From: JADJPL01 sp040382095
Lineage (GTDB): Bacteria; Bacteroidota; Bacteroidia; Chitinophagales; Saprospiraceae
Direction: 5' to 3'
Length of the DNA: 31,314 bases
Assembly: GCA_040382095.1 (NCBI GenBank)
Contig: JBEIGB010000040.1
Span: 1 to 31,314 of the forward strand
Shown piece by piece: positions 23,726 through 31,314 of the stretch. How positions within the stretch are numbered: position 1 is the stretch's first letter; each line of letters begins with the position of its first letter. The translations under genes were made by a program, and so were the position numbers. Below the pieces are notes generated by a model that saw only the letters and a program-made list of their open reading frames with translations, was not told the DNA's origin and did not search any database.

Positions 23726-24247
23726 ATGGAGAAATGGCTGCGCGGGTTTTTCGCGTTTTTCGACACTTTGAACGAGCGGATAGGGAAGGGAGTGGCCTGG
23801 TTGAATATCGGGCTGATTTTCCTGGTATGTGGGGACGTATTCACGCGTTATCTGCTTAACAAAACGAGCCCCTGGGTGACGGAGCTGGAATGGCATTTAT
23901 TTTCGCTCATCTTTCTGCTTGGGGCTGGCTTTGCCTGGAAACACAACCGGCATGTGCGTGTGGATTTGTTTTATGCGCGGTTTTCCAAAAAAGACAGGGC
24001 GATGGTGGATGCGTTGGGGGCTTTGATTTTTCTCCTGCCATGGTCGTCGTTGCTTATCGTAGTAAGCTGGAAGTACGCGGTATCGTCCTTTGCTATCCGG
24101 GAAACATCGCCTGATCCGGGTGGCCTGCCTGCGTTCTACCCTATCAAATTTGCGATTTGTATTGGAATGATCTTGCTCGCTTTCCAGGCAGCAGGACAAT
24201 TATATAAGGATTTAAAATCCTGGCTCGGGACAGCCGAAGAGCAATAA
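23726..24247 (+). CDS. dctQ: TRAP transporter small membrane subunit (DctQ family)
   Basis: 173 residues with four predicted membrane helices (about 22-42, 53-70, 92-112, 133-155), the standard DctQ layout. Family-like features: DVFTRYLLNKTSPWVTELEW between helices 1 and 2, and AGFAWKHNRHVRVDLFY after helix 2. DctQ associates with DctM in the inner membrane to form the sodium-driven translocation unit that accepts substrate from the periplasmic binding protein DctP. dctM starts 5 bp after its stop, so the two are certainly co-transcribed. The symbol denotes the family; the substrate is not necessarily a dicarboxylate. Confidence 0.9.
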   Translation: MEKWLRGFFAFFDTLNERIGKGVAWLNIGLIFLVCGDVFTRYLLNKTSPWVTELEWHLFSLIFLLGAGFAWKHNRHVRVDLFYARFSKKDRAMVDALGALIFLLPWSSLLIVVSWKYAVSSFAIRETSPDPGGLPAFYPIKFAICIGMILLAFQAAGQLYKDLKSWLGTAEEQ

Positions 24248-24252
24248 AAATC

Positions 24253-25551
24253 ATGGAGCTACTCGCAATTCTAATGTTTGTGGGGATATTTGTACTCGTG
24301 ATGTATGGATTCCCGGTAGCGTTCACGCTCGGGGGGTTGTCCCTGGTTTATGCCCTGTGTTATTTAGAGCCGGCTTCCTTTGCTGCGTTACCGCCCAGGA
24401 TCATGGGGGTGATGGGTAATTATGTGCTGATTTCGGTTCCCCTGTTCATATTTATGGGGATAATGCTGGAACGGTCCGGGCTTGCCGAGCAGTTGCTGCA
24501 GACAATGTCTATGCTTTTTGGCCGGATGCCCGGCGGTCTTGCTGTTTCTGTGGTTATTGTTGGTGCAATGCTGGCGGCCTCGACAGGGATTGTTGGGGCC
24601 ACGGTGGTCACGATGGGTATGATCAGTTTGCCGGTGATGCTGAAAAAAGGATATGACCCTGCACTTTCCACAGGAATAATAGCAGCCTCGGGGACTTTGG
24701 GGCAGATTATCCCGCCCTCTGTAGTACTGGTACTACTGGGGAGCGTTCTGAACGTCTCGGTAGGGGGCCTTTTTGCGGCGGCGGTACTGCCCGGGCTAAG
24801 CCTTGTAGCGCTTTATGTGTTGTATGTCGTAGCGGTGGCTTTCCTGCGCCCGTCCCTCGCACCGAGAGTGGACGAGGCCGACCTGCAGGAATTTCGCGAT
24901 GAGGGCTTCGGATGGAAAATCATCGAGGCTTTTCTGCTGCCGTTCGCACTGATCCTTGCTGTGCTGGGGTCTATTTTTGCCGGGGTGGCAACGCCGACGG
25001 AAGCGGCTGCAGTGGGTGCAATGGGGGCTATTCTGCTGGCGCTAAAAAAGAAAAAGGCCAATTGGAAGATTTTGCACGAGGCGGCCATAGAGACTACTCA
25101 CCTGACGGCGATGGTTTTTATGATTTTACTTGGTGCAACGACCTTTTCTTTTGTGTTTCGCGAAATGGGCGGTGATGTCTATCTCGTAAATCTGATCAAG
25201 TCATCGGATTTATCACCCACGGCTTTTTTACTTTTAGTGATGCTGGTGGTCTTTATCGCAGGTTTTTTCATTGATTTCATTGAGATAATTTTTATTATCG
25301 TTCCGGTGGTTGCGCCAGTCTTCAAAGAACTCGATATGAACTTGCTTTGGATAGGGATTCTGTTGTGCATCAACCTGCAATCATCTTTCCTTACCCCACC
25401 TTTTGGATTTTCCTTGTTTTATCTGAAAGGCGTAGCACCTCCGGAGGTTACTACGCGTCATCTTTACGTTGGGATTGTGCCATTTGTGATTATACAGATG
25501 GTCATTCTGATAATCTGGCTGTTTTTTCCCCACCTGGTGATCCCCGACTGA
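24253..25551 (+). CDS. dctM: TRAP transporter large membrane subunit (DctM family)
   Basis: 432 residues, nearly all membrane-embedded, with about 11-12 hydrophobic segments. Signature stretches: VPLFIFMGIMLERSGLA, MLAASTGIVGATVVTMGMIS, GYDPALSTGIIAASGTLGQI followed by IPPS, and a late IEIIFIIVPVVAPVFKELDM segment. These are the conserved elements of the elevator-type transport domain that moves substrate with sodium ions across the inner membrane. It follows dctQ with a 5-bp gap. A GC-rich hairpin overlaps its stop codon, and dctP comes 139 bp later with a separate candidate promoter. Confidence 0.94.
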   Translation: MELLAILMFVGIFVLVMYGFPVAFTLGGLSLVYALCYLEPASFAALPPRIMGVMGNYVLISVPLFIFMGIMLERSGLAEQLLQTMSMLFGRMPGGLAVSVVIVGAMLAASTGIVGATVVTMGMISLPVMLKKGYDPALSTGIIAASGTLGQIIPPSVVLVLLGSVLNVSVGGLFAAAVLPGLSLVALYVLYVVAVAFLRPSLAPRVDEADLQEFRDEGFGWKIIEAFLLPFALILAVLGSIFAGVATPTEAAAVGAMGAILLALKKKKANWKILHEAAIETTHLTAMVFMILLGATTFSFVFREMGGDVYLVNLIKSSDLSPTAFLLLVMLVVFIAGFFIDFIEIIFIIVPVVAPVFKELDMNLLWIGILLCINLQSSFLTPPFGFSLFYLKGVAPPEVTTRHLYVGIVPFVIIQMVILIIWLFFPHLVIPD

Positions 25552-25557
25552 TCGGGG
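25542..25557 (+). terminator. GC-rich hairpin at the end of dctM
   Basis: CCCCGA-CTGA-TCGGGG: a 6-bp stem with a four-base loop overlapping the dctM stop codon. No T-run follows, so full termination is doubtful; RNA processing or stabilising of the 3' end is possible. It separates dctQM from dctP. Confidence 0.4.
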
Positions 25558-25651
25558 TACGAAATCCAGGAAGGCTTTCCCCGACCGCTCCTGCCTGTTC
25601 AGGCCCGGCAAATGGGGGGGGAGTTTCTTCGTGCATGCGTAAAAATTTATT

Positions 25652-25659
25652 TACCTTCG
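25652..25659 (+). promoter_or_regulatory. Putative -7 box of dctP (TACCTTCG)
   Basis: TACCTTCG, identical to the box before the GH73 gene, 31 bases before the dctP ATG. A TTCG about 20 bases upstream could be a weak -33 element. It suggests dctP can be transcribed apart from dctQM. Confidence 0.45.
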
Positions 25660-25690
25660 GTATGAGCCAAGGCATAAAAATAACCTTCTG

Positions 25691-26806
25691 ATGAACCGAA
25701 AAACATTTTTTAAAGGGATTGCACTGGGCACGGTTTCAATGCCCGTATTGATAAAGTTATTAGGGGGTAAAAATATTGCGCAGTCCGGCAATACGGCACA
25801 GGTAATCAGCGGGCAGCGGCATGAATGGAAGCTCGTGACCACCTGGCCGCCCAACTTTCCCGTACTCGGGGATACCTGTAATGTTTTTGCCGAAATGGTA
25901 GAAAAGATGTCCGGCGGACGCATGACCATCCGGGTTTTTGGGGGCGGAGAGTTGGTGCCTGCATTAGAATGTTTCGACGCGGTGCGCAGCGGTGCGGCTG
26001 AGATTGGTCATGGCTCTCCGTATTACTGGTCGGGAAAATCGCCTGCTGCTCAGTTTTTCGCGACGGTACCTTTCGGTATGAATGCGCAGCAGGTTACGGC
26101 GTGGATCAATAGTGGAGGCGGGCAGCAACTCTGGGAAGAACTTTACGGGAGTTTTGGTTTGCTGCCTGTGCTCGGCGGCAACACCGGGGTGCAAATGGGC
26201 GGCTGGTTCAATAAGGCCATTGAGCGGGTCGAGGATTTGAAGGGTTTAAAGATGCGGATCCCCGGGCTTGGGGGCAACGTACTCTCAAAGGCGGGGGGGT
26301 CACCGGTTTTACTGGCTGGTGGCGAAATTTACACCAGTCTTGAGCGTGGGGTGATTGATGCCACTGAATGGCTTGGCCCATATCACGATACCCTGATGGG
26401 TTTCGAGGAGATCGCCCGCTACTATTATGCTCCAGGTTGGCATGAGCCTGGGACATCCCTGGAATTCTTCTTTAACAAGAGCAAGTTTGAAGCTTTGACG
26501 CCCGATTTGCAGGAAATCCTGCGTGCGGCGGCAGCGTATGCGCATCTTTGGTGCTTCACCAATATGGAAGCCAGGAACAGCGAAGCGATGGCTACTTTGA
26601 TGGAGAAAAAAATCGAAATCCGGCAATTCCCGGACGCGGTGATCGGGGAATTGCGACGGCTCACCGATGAAGTCATCCAGGAAATGGTGTCGGCTGACCC
26701 CTTCACGCGCAGGGTTTATGAATCTTATAATGCTTTTCGCCTGCGTGCAGCGGCGTATTCACAGATTACCGAGCGGGTTTTCTATAATTCCATCCAGCCG
26801 ATCTAA
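25691..26806 (+). CDS. dctP: TRAP transporter periplasmic substrate-binding protein (DctP family, TakP-like)
   Basis: 371 residues. The N terminus (NRKTFFKG then a hydrophobic stretch) resembles a degenerate Tat signal. The body resembles the alpha-keto-acid/lactate branch (TakP of Rhodobacter) rather than C4-dicarboxylate or sialic-acid binders: TTWPPNFP at 50-57, FGGGELVPALECFDAV, GHGSPYYW at 106-113, GNTGVQMGGWF at 163-173, KMRIPGLGG with the likely carboxylate-binding Arg189, DATEWLGPYHD at 223-233 and YAPGWHEPGT. It would capture a 2-oxo or 2-hydroxy acid and pass it to DctQM. Being last in the locus, after a hairpin and with its own possible promoter, may allow it to be made in excess. 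It converges on the GH20 gene with 15 bp between stops. Confidence 0.92.
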   Translation: MNRKTFFKGIALGTVSMPVLIKLLGGKNIAQSGNTAQVISGQRHEWKLVTTWPPNFPVLGDTCNVFAEMVEKMSGGRMTIRVFGGGELVPALECFDAVRSGAAEIGHGSPYYWSGKSPAAQFFATVPFGMNAQQVTAWINSGGGQQLWEELYGSFGLLPVLGGNTGVQMGGWFNKAIERVEDLKGLKMRIPGLGGNVLSKAGGSPVLLAGGEIYTSLERGVIDATEWLGPYHDTLMGFEEIARYYYAPGWHEPGTSLEFFFNKSKFEALTPDLQEILRAAAAYAHLWCFTNMEARNSEAMATLMEKKIEIRQFPDAVIGELRRLTDEVIQEMVSADPFTRRVYESYNAFRLRAAAYSQITERVFYNSIQPI

Positions 26807-26812
26807 GGCTGG
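26794..26812. terminator. Small hairpin between convergent dctP and GH20 genes
   Basis: CCAGCC-GATCTAA-GGCTGG: 6-bp stem with the dctP stop codon in the loop. It lies in the 15-bp gap between the two stops and could act weakly in both directions, but no T-run is present. Confidence 0.35.
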
Positions 26813-26821
26813 GATGATGCC

Positions 26822-29380
26822 TTACTGTGCCTGGATCAGTGTCAGGCCCTTGAGCGCTGTTCGTCCGTAAGGATTGGTACTTTCAAATACAATCTTAGAT
26901 ACCCCTGCACTTTGTGGAAAGGGTAGATACACTGCGGATCGGCCTTCATCGTTCCGATAACCGGATAAAACGGGTCTGGGATCGGATGGCGAACGCAGGT
27001 GGACGCCGTAGCGCAGGGGGATCTTTATTTTTCCGCCATTGTCAAATTGAAATTCGATATTCGCGAGGGGTTCATTTTCATCCGCCCAGGTAGGGTTTTC
27101 GATCAACAGTGCGGCTCCCGAGGTTGTGGATTGGGTGCCGACCGGGAGTTGGATCGCGGTGTTTTCGCTCCCTTTTGATATTAAGCGGAATTTGAAGGTG
27201 CCGCAGGTTTCTTCAGTTGCGTTGGCTTCTGCGATAAAGTAGCCTTTTTTCGGGTTGACGGGCAGCGGCATTCTGTAAAACAACCTGGCCCAGAGCGCAG
27301 CCGGATCGTAGGGCAGGTCCCGGGGGAGTTCTTTTCTGCCCGACCATGCATAGTCCAACGATAAAAGGTAGGCGCCGAATTGCGGGAAGTACTTCAGCAT
27401 ATTGGCTTCAGCGCTTTCGAAATCTGCCCAGGTCGTTTGTAAGGTACCGAGGTTGCGCTGTATCGCAGCAAGGTTAAATCCCCTGATATTTTCCGGAAAA
27501 AACCAGGTGGAGGCAACGGGTATGAGCCCTGCTGCCTGGAGGATATCGAAACTGGGGGCATATTTTGCCGGGTCAGATTCAGCGAGATAATGCCAATCGG
27601 CGATCAAACTCCCTTTAGGTACGACGTCCCTTCTACGCCTCGCCTGTTCGGGATATTCTGCATTTGCAAAATCCACGGATTCGCCCGGGGCGAGCAGCAT
27701 GTCCCCCCAGAGCATCATCCGGGCACCATGCTCCTGTGCAATTCCGGCAAGAAAGGGCAGGTGGCTTTCCCAGAGGGTGGTGATCCATTCGGGGTCTTTC
27801 TTTGCCCAACCGATCATATCCACTTCATCGAGGCCGAAGTGCAGGGTTTTGGCCCCGGTCGCATCGACCGCTTCTTTCCAGATGGCCCTGAGTGCTTCCT
27901 GTGCCTTGGGGTCACGAATATTCAGGGTATAAGGGATTTCGGGGTTGGTGGCAAGCTCCAGGTTTTGACTGTTTTCAAAAAACCACTCCATGTGCCCAAA
28001 GCTCTGGATCAGGGGGATGAGTTCGATTTGATGTGACTTGAGGAATCGGGCTTCAGCGGCCAGGTCTGCAAGCGGCATGGTAATCGGGTTTTTAATCCTG
28101 GGCTGGCTGGCCCAGTCAGTTTGCTCACATTGCAGGACCACCTTGTTCATCCGGAATGGGATCAGGGCTTTTTCATACATTTCCCGATGGAAGTCCAGTG
28201 CCGTAGGTCCGACAAACATGTGGATTCCTCTCCAGGGGGTACTGGGATAATCGGTGAGGATCCCTTCGGGGAGGCAAAGCTGCCCGTTTACCGGACGGGC
28301 AAGAAATGCGAGGGCATGGGCCGCATGGCGCATCCCGGCGGAATCTGCATATCCGACCTGGATGGAACCCGCTTTCGCACGGATGGAGAACCCTTCCGCG
28401 GGTAAGGTTTTGGGGGTATGCTGTGCCTTGACGTTCCGGTAGGCCGAGGCGGGCACTTCCCATAAACGGGAGAGGGCATCGGAAAAAAGGTCTTCGAAAT
28501 AGGTGACAGGGCCTGCTCCTGAAGCATTCAATGGAATAAAAACAGTAGTGTCCAGGTTGGATAGCCTGGGCTTTGGGAGTAAGGGCAGCACCTCCATCGT
28601 TGCTACCCAGACGCTGTCTGCGGGAACGCCGCCAAGTTGTAAGTTTACGGCATCCTTATTTTTTGCGGTTGTGCCGGGCTGGAAAACCATCGAAAAGGAT
28701 TTTTCAAACCCTGCGCCTGGTGTGAGACGCTCGTCTGAAAGGAATAGCTCTAGTGTGGGCGGAGCGCTTTCCCAGCGATTTGCGTCCCCGAATTTGGGTG
28801 GACTGCATTGGATTTGTCCGTCACCTGCAGGGAACTTCAGGGTAAGGGTTGCGGACCTGCCAGCGAGGCGCAGGGATTTCAGCCCCTTGCGTGCGATCTG
28901 ATTCCTTGGGAATCCTTGTCCGTCGAGGCTATCCGAGGGTACGGATGATCCGTCGAAAAATATCTTTGCCCCTGCAAATGCAGGTAACCATATCCGTGCT
29001 GCCTGAACTCCCAGGATTGCATCGTCCTGTCGTTGCCATTTTCCGCTGAGCAGGAAGTTGAGGGAATTGTCTTTCGCCTGCATTTTATAGCTTCCGTTAA
29101 CAAAGCTATTTGGGCCTCCAAGGAGCAGCTCGGTTTGTCCTCCTGATTTTTTGGCTGGCTGGAAAATCCAGCTAAAATCGTAGTAGGAGGTTTTTTTGTC
29201 GCCGGAGGAAAACCTCATGCTGCTGCCCCGAATTACCGGAACGCCGTTGAGCGATACCTGGAGCCCGCGTTTGGGCAGTAGCGCGGCTTCCAGCGCAGGT
29301 TGATCCTGAGGGAGGAATGCCTGGCAGGAAATGAGGCAGATTACGACAGCAGCATACAAAAGATGAGTTCTGACCGGCAT
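26822..29380 (-). CDS. Glycoside hydrolase family 20 lipoprotein (beta-N-acetylhexosaminidase-like)
   Basis: 852 residues from the ATG at 29380; the upstream TTG extension would put ten residues before the signal. The signal ends in VVICLISC with lipidated Cys19, so the enzyme is surface- or periplasm-anchored. A long N-terminal region includes a GH20b-like domain before the barrel. The TIM barrel starts near 380 (PSTPWRGIHMFVGP) and has LIPLIQSFGHMEWFF, the acid/base pair in LHFGLDEVD (Asp518/Glu519), MMLWGDMLL, IADWHY and VASTWFFPENI. A C-terminal beta region of about 100 residues follows. GH20 enzymes release terminal GlcNAc or GalNAc by substrate-assisted catalysis. The motif is GLDE, not the commoner GGDE, and the sequence is divergent, so substrate is uncertain. 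Confidence 0.83.
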   Translation of the reverse strand: MPVRTHLLYAAVVICLISCQAFLPQDQPALEAALLPKRGLQVSLNGVPVIRGSSMRFSSGDKKTSYYDFSWIFQPAKKSGGQTELLLGGPNSFVNGSYKMQAKDNSLNFLLSGKWQRQDDAILGVQAARIWLPAFAGAKIFFDGSSVPSDSLDGQGFPRNQIARKGLKSLRLAGRSATLTLKFPAGDGQIQCSPPKFGDANRWESAPPTLELFLSDERLTPGAGFEKSFSMVFQPGTTAKNKDAVNLQLGGVPADSVWVATMEVLPLLPKPRLSNLDTTVFIPLNASGAGPVTYFEDLFSDALSRLWEVPASAYRNVKAQHTPKTLPAEGFSIRAKAGSIQVGYADSAGMRHAAHALAFLARPVNGQLCLPEGILTDYPSTPWRGIHMFVGPTALDFHREMYEKALIPFRMNKVVLQCEQTDWASQPRIKNPITMPLADLAAEARFLKSHQIELIPLIQSFGHMEWFFENSQNLELATNPEIPYTLNIRDPKAQEALRAIWKEAVDATGAKTLHFGLDEVDMIGWAKKDPEWITTLWESHLPFLAGIAQEHGARMMLWGDMLLAPGESVDFANAEYPEQARRRRDVVPKGSLIADWHYLAESDPAKYAPSFDILQAAGLIPVASTWFFPENIRGFNLAAIQRNLGTLQTTWADFESAEANMLKYFPQFGAYLLSLDYAWSGRKELPRDLPYDPAALWARLFYRMPLPVNPKKGYFIAEANATEETCGTFKFRLISKGSENTAIQLPVGTQSTTSGAALLIENPTWADENEPLANIEFQFDNGGKIKIPLRYGVHLRSPSDPRPVLSGYRNDEGRSAVYLPFPQSAGVSKIVFESTNPYGRTALKGLTLIQAQ

Positions 29381-29390
29381 TTTTTTATCC

Positions 29391-29398
29391 CGAAGATA
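29391..29398 (-). promoter_or_regulatory. Putative -7 box of the GH20 gene (TATCTTCG)
   Basis: TATCTTCG on the minus strand, 10 bases before the GH20 ATG, one base different from the TACCTTCG boxes before the GH73 and dctP genes. The leader would be very short. Confidence 0.4.
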
Positions 29399-29414
29399 TA
29401 AAAACCCCAATAAA

Positions 29415-29442
29415 GTTCTTTGACAATTTGGAAAAGAAATTG
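29415..29442 (+). repeat. 28-base dispersed repeat, copy 2
   Basis: Matches 23553-23580 at 25 of 28 positions. It lies upstream of the GH20 gene. About 20 bases further on is ACTTATGAGACAGCCTCC (29463-29480), which resembles an insertion-sequence end; both may be remnants of one element. Confidence 0.6.
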
Positions 29443-29525
29443 ATGGCGTCAGCTACCAAAGCACTTATGAGACAGCCTCCACCTGACCAGTTGTAGCCTC
29501 CATGCTTCATCGCTGGTTTACAGAT

Positions 29526-30374
29526 TCAGGGAAAAACCCGGAGGCTGTGTTCCAGAGCGGATTGAAAAGCCGTAGGGTTGATGTGTAGCGGTTCGCCTTT
29601 TTCCTCAAAAAAGGCGAGCAGGTGTTCTGTGGGCATATTGCCGGTGAGTTCGTCTCTTGCCATCGGGCAGCCTCCATAGCCCTTGATCGCGCCATCAAAC
29701 CGACGGCAGCCGGAGTGGTAAGCGGCCTCGACTTTTTCCCGCCAGGATAAAGGCGTAGTGTGGAAATGTGCCCCGATTTCGAGGTCGGGGAATGCCACCA
29801 TAAGGCTGCTGAACAGATAGCGGATGCTTTGCGGGGTAGCTACGCCGATCGTATCGGAGAGCTGGAAAATGGTTACGCCGGACTGTACGAGCCGTTCGAC
29901 CCAGTGCTGTACGATCCCAGCGTTCCACGGATCCCCGTAGGGATTCCCAAATCCCATTGAGAGGTAAATGACCAGTTCTTTCCCGGAATTTGAGCAGATT
30001 TCCTGGATTTCTGCCACGCGTTCCAGGGATTCCTGGATGCCGGCGTTGGTGTTGCGCAATTGGAAAGTTTCCGAAACAGAAAAGGGATAACCCAGGTAAT
30101 GAATTTGAGGAAAAGCGGCTGCATCGCGGGCGCCGCGCGCATTGGCAACGATTGCGAGCAGACGCGTAGTGGAGTGTCCGAGGTCGAGCAGGTCGAGTAC
30201 TTCCGGGGTATCCCGCATTTGAGGGATGGCCTTAGGAGAGACAAACGAGCCAAAGTCCAAAGCATCGAAGCCCACCCTGAGCAAATGGTTCAGGTAAGCG
30301 GCTTTAACCGCTGTCGGGATAAAAGGGCCGATCCCCTGCATGGCATCGCGTGGGCACTCGATCAGTTTGACCAT
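29526..30374 (-). CDS. Hydroxymethylglutaryl-CoA lyase
   Basis: 282 residues; cleaves 3-hydroxy-3-methylglutaryl-CoA to acetoacetate and acetyl-CoA, the last step of leucine breakdown. It is a DRE-TIM metallolyase. Seen: ECPRD at 6-10 (Arg9, Asp10), FGSFVSPKAIPQM at 41-53, a QLSDTIGVATP strand at 171-181, the metal pair His203/His205 in GAHFHTT, and the GGCPMA active-site motif with Cys236, then GNMPTE (Asn246). These match the catalytic residues known for human HMGCL. An ATG nine codons upstream is possible, but family members begin at MVKxIECPRD, so 30374 is preferred. It appears to be a single gene; the other leucine-degradation enzymes are not in the window. Confidence 0.92.
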   Translation of the reverse strand: MVKLIECPRDAMQGIGPFIPTAVKAAYLNHLLRVGFDALDFGSFVSPKAIPQMRDTPEVLDLLDLGHSTTRLLAIVANARGARDAAAFPQIHYLGYPFSVSETFQLRNTNAGIQESLERVAEIQEICSNSGKELVIYLSMGFGNPYGDPWNAGIVQHWVERLVQSGVTIFQLSDTIGVATPQSIRYLFSSLMVAFPDLEIGAHFHTTPLSWREKVEAAYHSGCRRFDGAIKGYGGCPMARDELTGNMPTEHLLAFFEEKGEPLHINPTAFQSALEHSLRVFP

Positions 30375-30463
30375 AACGGTATTTAAACCTCTTTTAAACA
30401 TTCGTGCAACCTGTAAGGTTTATTTGTGGTCTTTCAACTGTTTTGGTTCACTTAGCTTATATT

Positions 30464-30685
30464 ATGATGAAGAAACAACGCGGTATGCTTTCCCTTATCG
30501 GTTTTCTGCTGGTCGTAACCGGTTTTTTAGCTTTGGTCTATAGCCTGGTGGGGCTCAAGCTATCGTTTTTAGTCTGGCTGGACAAGCCCGGACCATTATT
30601 CGGGTTAGTGATGAAACTGGGGATGGTGATCCTTGGTTTTGTATTGGTGTACTTTGACCAGACCGATTTCAAAGGAGAAGCGTGA
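30464..30685 (+). CDS. Small two-helix membrane protein, function unknown
   Basis: 73 residues from the first of two adjacent ATGs (the next is 30467). A basic start (MMKKQRG) is followed by two hydrophobic helices, about 9-30 (LSLIGFLLVVTGFLALVYSLVG) and 43-63 (GPLFGLVMKLGMVILGFVLVYF), and an acidic tail (DQTDFKGEA). I recognise no family. Its TGA overlaps the next gene's ATG, so the two are translationally coupled and may act together. The reading frame extends upstream to 30404, but that part lacks membrane-protein character and seems untranslated. Confidence 0.7.
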   Translation: MMKKQRGMLSLIGFLLVVTGFLALVYSLVGLKLSFLVWLDKPGPLFGLVMKLGMVILGFVLVYFDQTDFKGEA

Positions 30686-31275
30686 TGCGTAATGACAGGA
30701 TCGGTATCAGGAGCTATATCGCGATAGTCCTGGCGTTTGTGGCCTGGTTGTCACTGGATTCACTGGCAGCCCAGGATATTGCCCCGAGTGCCTGGCAACA
30801 GGAGCGTTCGGGATGGAAACCTTATCTTTCCGAGGGAGGGAAATTCCAGGTCCTGGTCCCTTTTGAAATGTCGGAGACCGTGGACAGTGCCGACACCCCG
30901 GTCGGAAAGCTGTTCAACCACACTTTTTTGTGTAAAGATGGGCCGGATTTGAACTATCTGATCACCTACATAGACTATCCCCCACAGGCTATACCGCCGG
31001 ATTCCCTGGAGCTGCACCGCGAGCTGTTGCAGGCGACCCTTGAGGAGGAAGCCAATTCGAGCGGTGGGGAGCTGGTGTATGCCGAAGATGCCTTGATCGA
31101 GGGCTTTTCTGGAAAAATCTGGAGGATCAACGTTCCTGGCAGCCGCTCGGTGATTCGCTCCCGCGCATTTATTGCCGCCGACCGGTTCTACATCATCCGG
31201 ACCGTGGCTTCCCGGGCAAAAGCACTGAACCCTTCCAGCGACCGTTTTCTTACTTCTTTTCGCCTTTTACGCTGA
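30685..31275 (+). CDS. Secreted protein of unknown function
   Basis: 196 residues. The N terminus is a likely Sec signal (RSYIAIVLAFVAWLSLDSLAAQ, cleavage near AAQ). The mature part starts SEGGKFQVLVPFEMSE and ends DRFYIIRTVASRAKALNPSS then a DRFLTSFRLL segment. That layout recalls small secreted proteins in which a substrate-like beta strand is followed by a final SFRL, but I cannot name a family. A purine-rich GGAGAAG lies 6-12 bases before the ATG, one of few Shine-Dalgarno-like sites in the window, and the start codon overlaps the stop of the preceding membrane-protein gene (TGATG). The pair is probably an operon. Confidence 0.75.
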   Translation: MRNDRIGIRSYIAIVLAFVAWLSLDSLAAQDIAPSAWQQERSGWKPYLSEGGKFQVLVPFEMSETVDSADTPVGKLFNHTFLCKDGPDLNYLITYIDYPPQAIPPDSLELHRELLQATLEEEANSSGGELVYAEDALIEGFSGKIWRINVPGSRSVIRSRAFIAADRFYIIRTVASRAKALNPSSDRFLTSFRLLR

Positions 31276-31314
31276 AAATTGCACAAAAAATGACAGTTTT
31301 TATGTAGTCTGGGC

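Noticed and set aside
1..31314. CRISPR arrays, tRNA or rRNA genes, prophage or anti-phage modules
   Set aside because: No regularly spaced direct repeats, no cloverleaf or rRNA-like stretches and no cas, integrase, restriction or toxin-antitoxin genes were seen by eye in either strand.

Overview
The window is chromosomal DNA from a member of the Bacteroidota, probably a free-living Saprospiria-like lineage (the phylum is well supported, the class is a guess). Supporting signs: TAnnTTTG-type -7 boxes before several genes, few Shine-Dalgarno sites, an OmpA-like protein followed by a membrane/helix-hairpin-helix partner, a long TamB, FKBP and GH20 lipoproteins, and a GH73 protein with a cysteine cluster. 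Base composition looks even and I see no intact transposase, prophage, CRISPR array, tRNA or rRNA.

Layout. (1) 1-2218: trxB then fbaA on the minus strand, ended by a strong hairpin terminator. (2) 2492-5377: a membrane-anchored subtilase and ffh, tail to tail. (3) 5626-12169: a plus-strand envelope run: OmpA-like protein, membrane coiled-coil/HhH protein, TamB. (4) 12343-16695: aroC and mutS2 diverge; ndk converges on mutS2. (5) 16884-20001: DHH phosphoesterase, FKBP lipoprotein, and prfB with an intact programmed +1 frameshift. (6) 20002-20443: a gene-free cluster of palindromic elements, including a 166-bp foldback element with 14-bp perfect terminal inverted repeats. (7) 20444-23355: a BadF-type (GlcNAc kinase-like) gene and pfkA on the minus strand, diverging from a GH73 glucosaminidase. 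(8) 23726-26806: a complete TRAP transporter (DctQ, DctM, DctP) whose binding protein looks like the alpha-keto-acid/lactate type. (9) 26822-31275: GH20 lipoprotein, HMG-CoA lyase, and a coupled pair of small envelope proteins of unknown function.

How the genes may fit together. Most are housekeeping: glycolysis (fbaA, pfkA), redox (trxB), membrane targeting (ffh), outer-membrane biogenesis (tamB, ompA-like), nucleotide metabolism (ndk, DHH), translation termination (prfB), aromatic synthesis (aroC). One possible functional theme is amino-sugar use: GH20 and GH73 could release GlcNAc, the BadF-type kinase could phosphorylate it, and pfkA, 14 bp downstream of that kinase, would take the resulting fructose-6-phosphate. 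This is inference.

I found no convincing new multi-gene system. The most interesting signals are the family of intergenic palindromes and the recurring CTTTTTACACAACC motif, a variant -7 box (TAYCTTCG) before the GH73, dctP and GH20 genes, a palindrome placed like an operator before the kinase gene, and two active-site substitutions: Asn for Asp in the PfkA GGDG motif, and SPY for SPF in the RF2 stop-codon-reading loop.
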